This document shows, in pieces, positions 63,039 to 64,000 of a stretch of DNA of 64,000 bases (within the stretch, counting starts at the first letter, position 1; every line of letters begins with the position of its first letter). Under the pieces are notes generated by a model. That model saw nothing but the letters and a program-made list of their open reading frames with translations, was not told the DNA's origin and did no database searches. The DNA is from an uncultured Candidatus Pelagibacter sp. Lineage in GTDB: Bacteria; Pseudomonadota; Alphaproteobacteria; Pelagibacterales; Pelagibacteraceae. The stretch covers positions 1 to 64,000 of the forward strand of contig NZ_CALSOW010000005.1 of assembly GCF_943788075.1 (NCBI RefSeq). The letters run 5' to 3'. Position numbers and translations under genes: made by a program.

Positions 63039-64000
63039 TTAAGCCGCTGATGGCTTATTAGACTTTGATTTAACATCACCTTTTGTATGAACCAATATTG
63101 GTTGGGATTGACCTTTAGCAGCGCCTGCGTCAACTATAACTTCTTCTATATTTTCTTGGCTAGGTAAGTCGTACATAGTTTTTAGTAAAATATTTTCTAA
63201 TATTGACCTTAAGCCTCTTGCACCTGTTTTTTTCTTAATTGCTTTTTGTGCAATTTCTTTAAGCGCGTTTTCTTTAAAAGTTAATTTTGCTCCATCAAGT
63301 TTAAATAATTCTTGATATTGTTTAGTTAGTGAATTCTTTGGTTCTTGTAAAATTTTAATTAATGATTTTTCATCTAAATCCTCAAGTGTTGCAATCATTG
63401 GAAGTCTTCCTATAAATTCTGGGATTAAACCAAATTTTAATAAGTCTTCAGGCTCAAGTGTTTTCATCCATTCACCAGTTTTTTTGTCTTGTGTATTTTT
63501 AACATCAGCACCAAACCCGATTGATGTACCTTTATCTCTTTGAGAAATAATTTTGTCAAGTCCAGCAAAAGCGCCTCCACAAATAAATAATATATTGGTT
63601 GTATCTACCTGTAAAAATTCTTGTTGCGGATGTTTTCTTCCTCCTTGAGGTGGAACACTTGCAACTGTTCCTTCCATAATTTTCAATAAGGCTTGCTGAA
63701 CACCTTCACCAGATACATCTCTAGTTATAGATGGATTCTCTGATTTTCTACTAATTTTGTCAACTTCATCAATATAAACAATTCCTCTTTGTGCTTTCTC
63801 AACATTATAGTCTGAGGCTTGTAATAATTTCAGAATTATATTTTCTACATCCTCACCCACATAACCAGCTTCTGTTAATGTTGTTGCATCAGCCATCGTA
63901 AAAGGAACATCTAAAATTCTAGCAAGCGTTTGGGCTAACAGTGTTTTACCACAACCCGTAGGACCTACTAATAGTATATTTGATTTTGCAAGTTCTACAT
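63039..64000 (-). CDS. clpX: ATP-dependent Clp protease ATP-binding subunit ClpX, 5' end beyond the window
   Basis: Reading frame stays open past 63896 to the edge ([76 protein letters not shown]). Confidence 0.97.
   Translation of the reverse strand, partial: VELAKSNILLVGPTGCGKTLLAQTLARILDVPFTMADATTLTEAGYVGEDVENIILKLLQASDYNVEKAQRGIVYIDEVDKISRKSENPSITRDVSGEGVQQALLKIMEGTVASVPPQGGRKHPQQEFLQVDTTNILFICGGAFAGLDKIISQRDKGTSIGFGADVKNTQDKKTGEWMKTLEPEDLLKFGLIPEFIGRLPMIATLEDLDEKSLIKILQEPKNSLTKQYQELFKLDGAKLTFKENALKEIAQKAIKKKTGARGLRSILENILLKTMYDLPSQENIEEVIVDAGAAKGQSQPILVHTKGDVKSKSNKPSAA

Noticed and set aside
1-64000. CRISPR array, transposon/integron, prophage, toxin-antitoxin, secondary-metabolite or novel defence cassette
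   Set aside because: Reading through the ORF track and intergenic gaps gave no regular spaced repeats, transposase/integrase motifs or clusters of unknown genes; almost all ORFs belong to named core families.

Overview
AT-rich, gene-dense alphaproteobacterial chromosome segment. The gene content, protein sequences and gene order look like the SAR11 / Candidatus Pelagibacter lineage. Almost everything is core housekeeping: an aap-type amino-acid ABC transporter, trkHA, ntrXY, ispDF, lipA, eno, kdsA, pyrG, tpiA, the trp operon, lexA, gltX, the lpx/fabZ/bamA envelope block, dxr-cdsA-uppS-frr-tsf-rpsB, dnaE, lolDC, proS, RNase J, coaX, birA, the complete 14-gene nuo operon, three tRNAs (Arg-TCT, Asp-GTC, Val-TAC), lon and a partial clpX. 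I see no CRISPR array, transposon, prophage, toxin-antitoxin or defence cassette, and no convincing undescribed multi-gene system. The points most worth following up are: (i) a textbook alphaproteobacterial SOS box (GAAC-N7-GAAC) upstream of lexA; (ii) a structured leader before rpsB with two interleaved complementary pairs (pseudoknot topology) and a promoter with a 17-bp spacer; (iii) back-to-back near-perfect palindromes upstream of aapJ and a strong terminator-like hairpin between aapJ and aapQ; (iv) an NtrX lacking a GAFTGA loop and carrying a Walker B D-E to D-Q change; (v) a TrkH with degenerate third and fourth pore loops; (vi) several genes missing from otherwise conserved alphaproteobacterial blocks (pdhABC, pyrH, rseP, hupB, moaC/moeA/comEC); (vii) dense frameshifts confined to about 20.77-28.4 kb and 0-1.1 kb, which look like local assembly error rather than biology.
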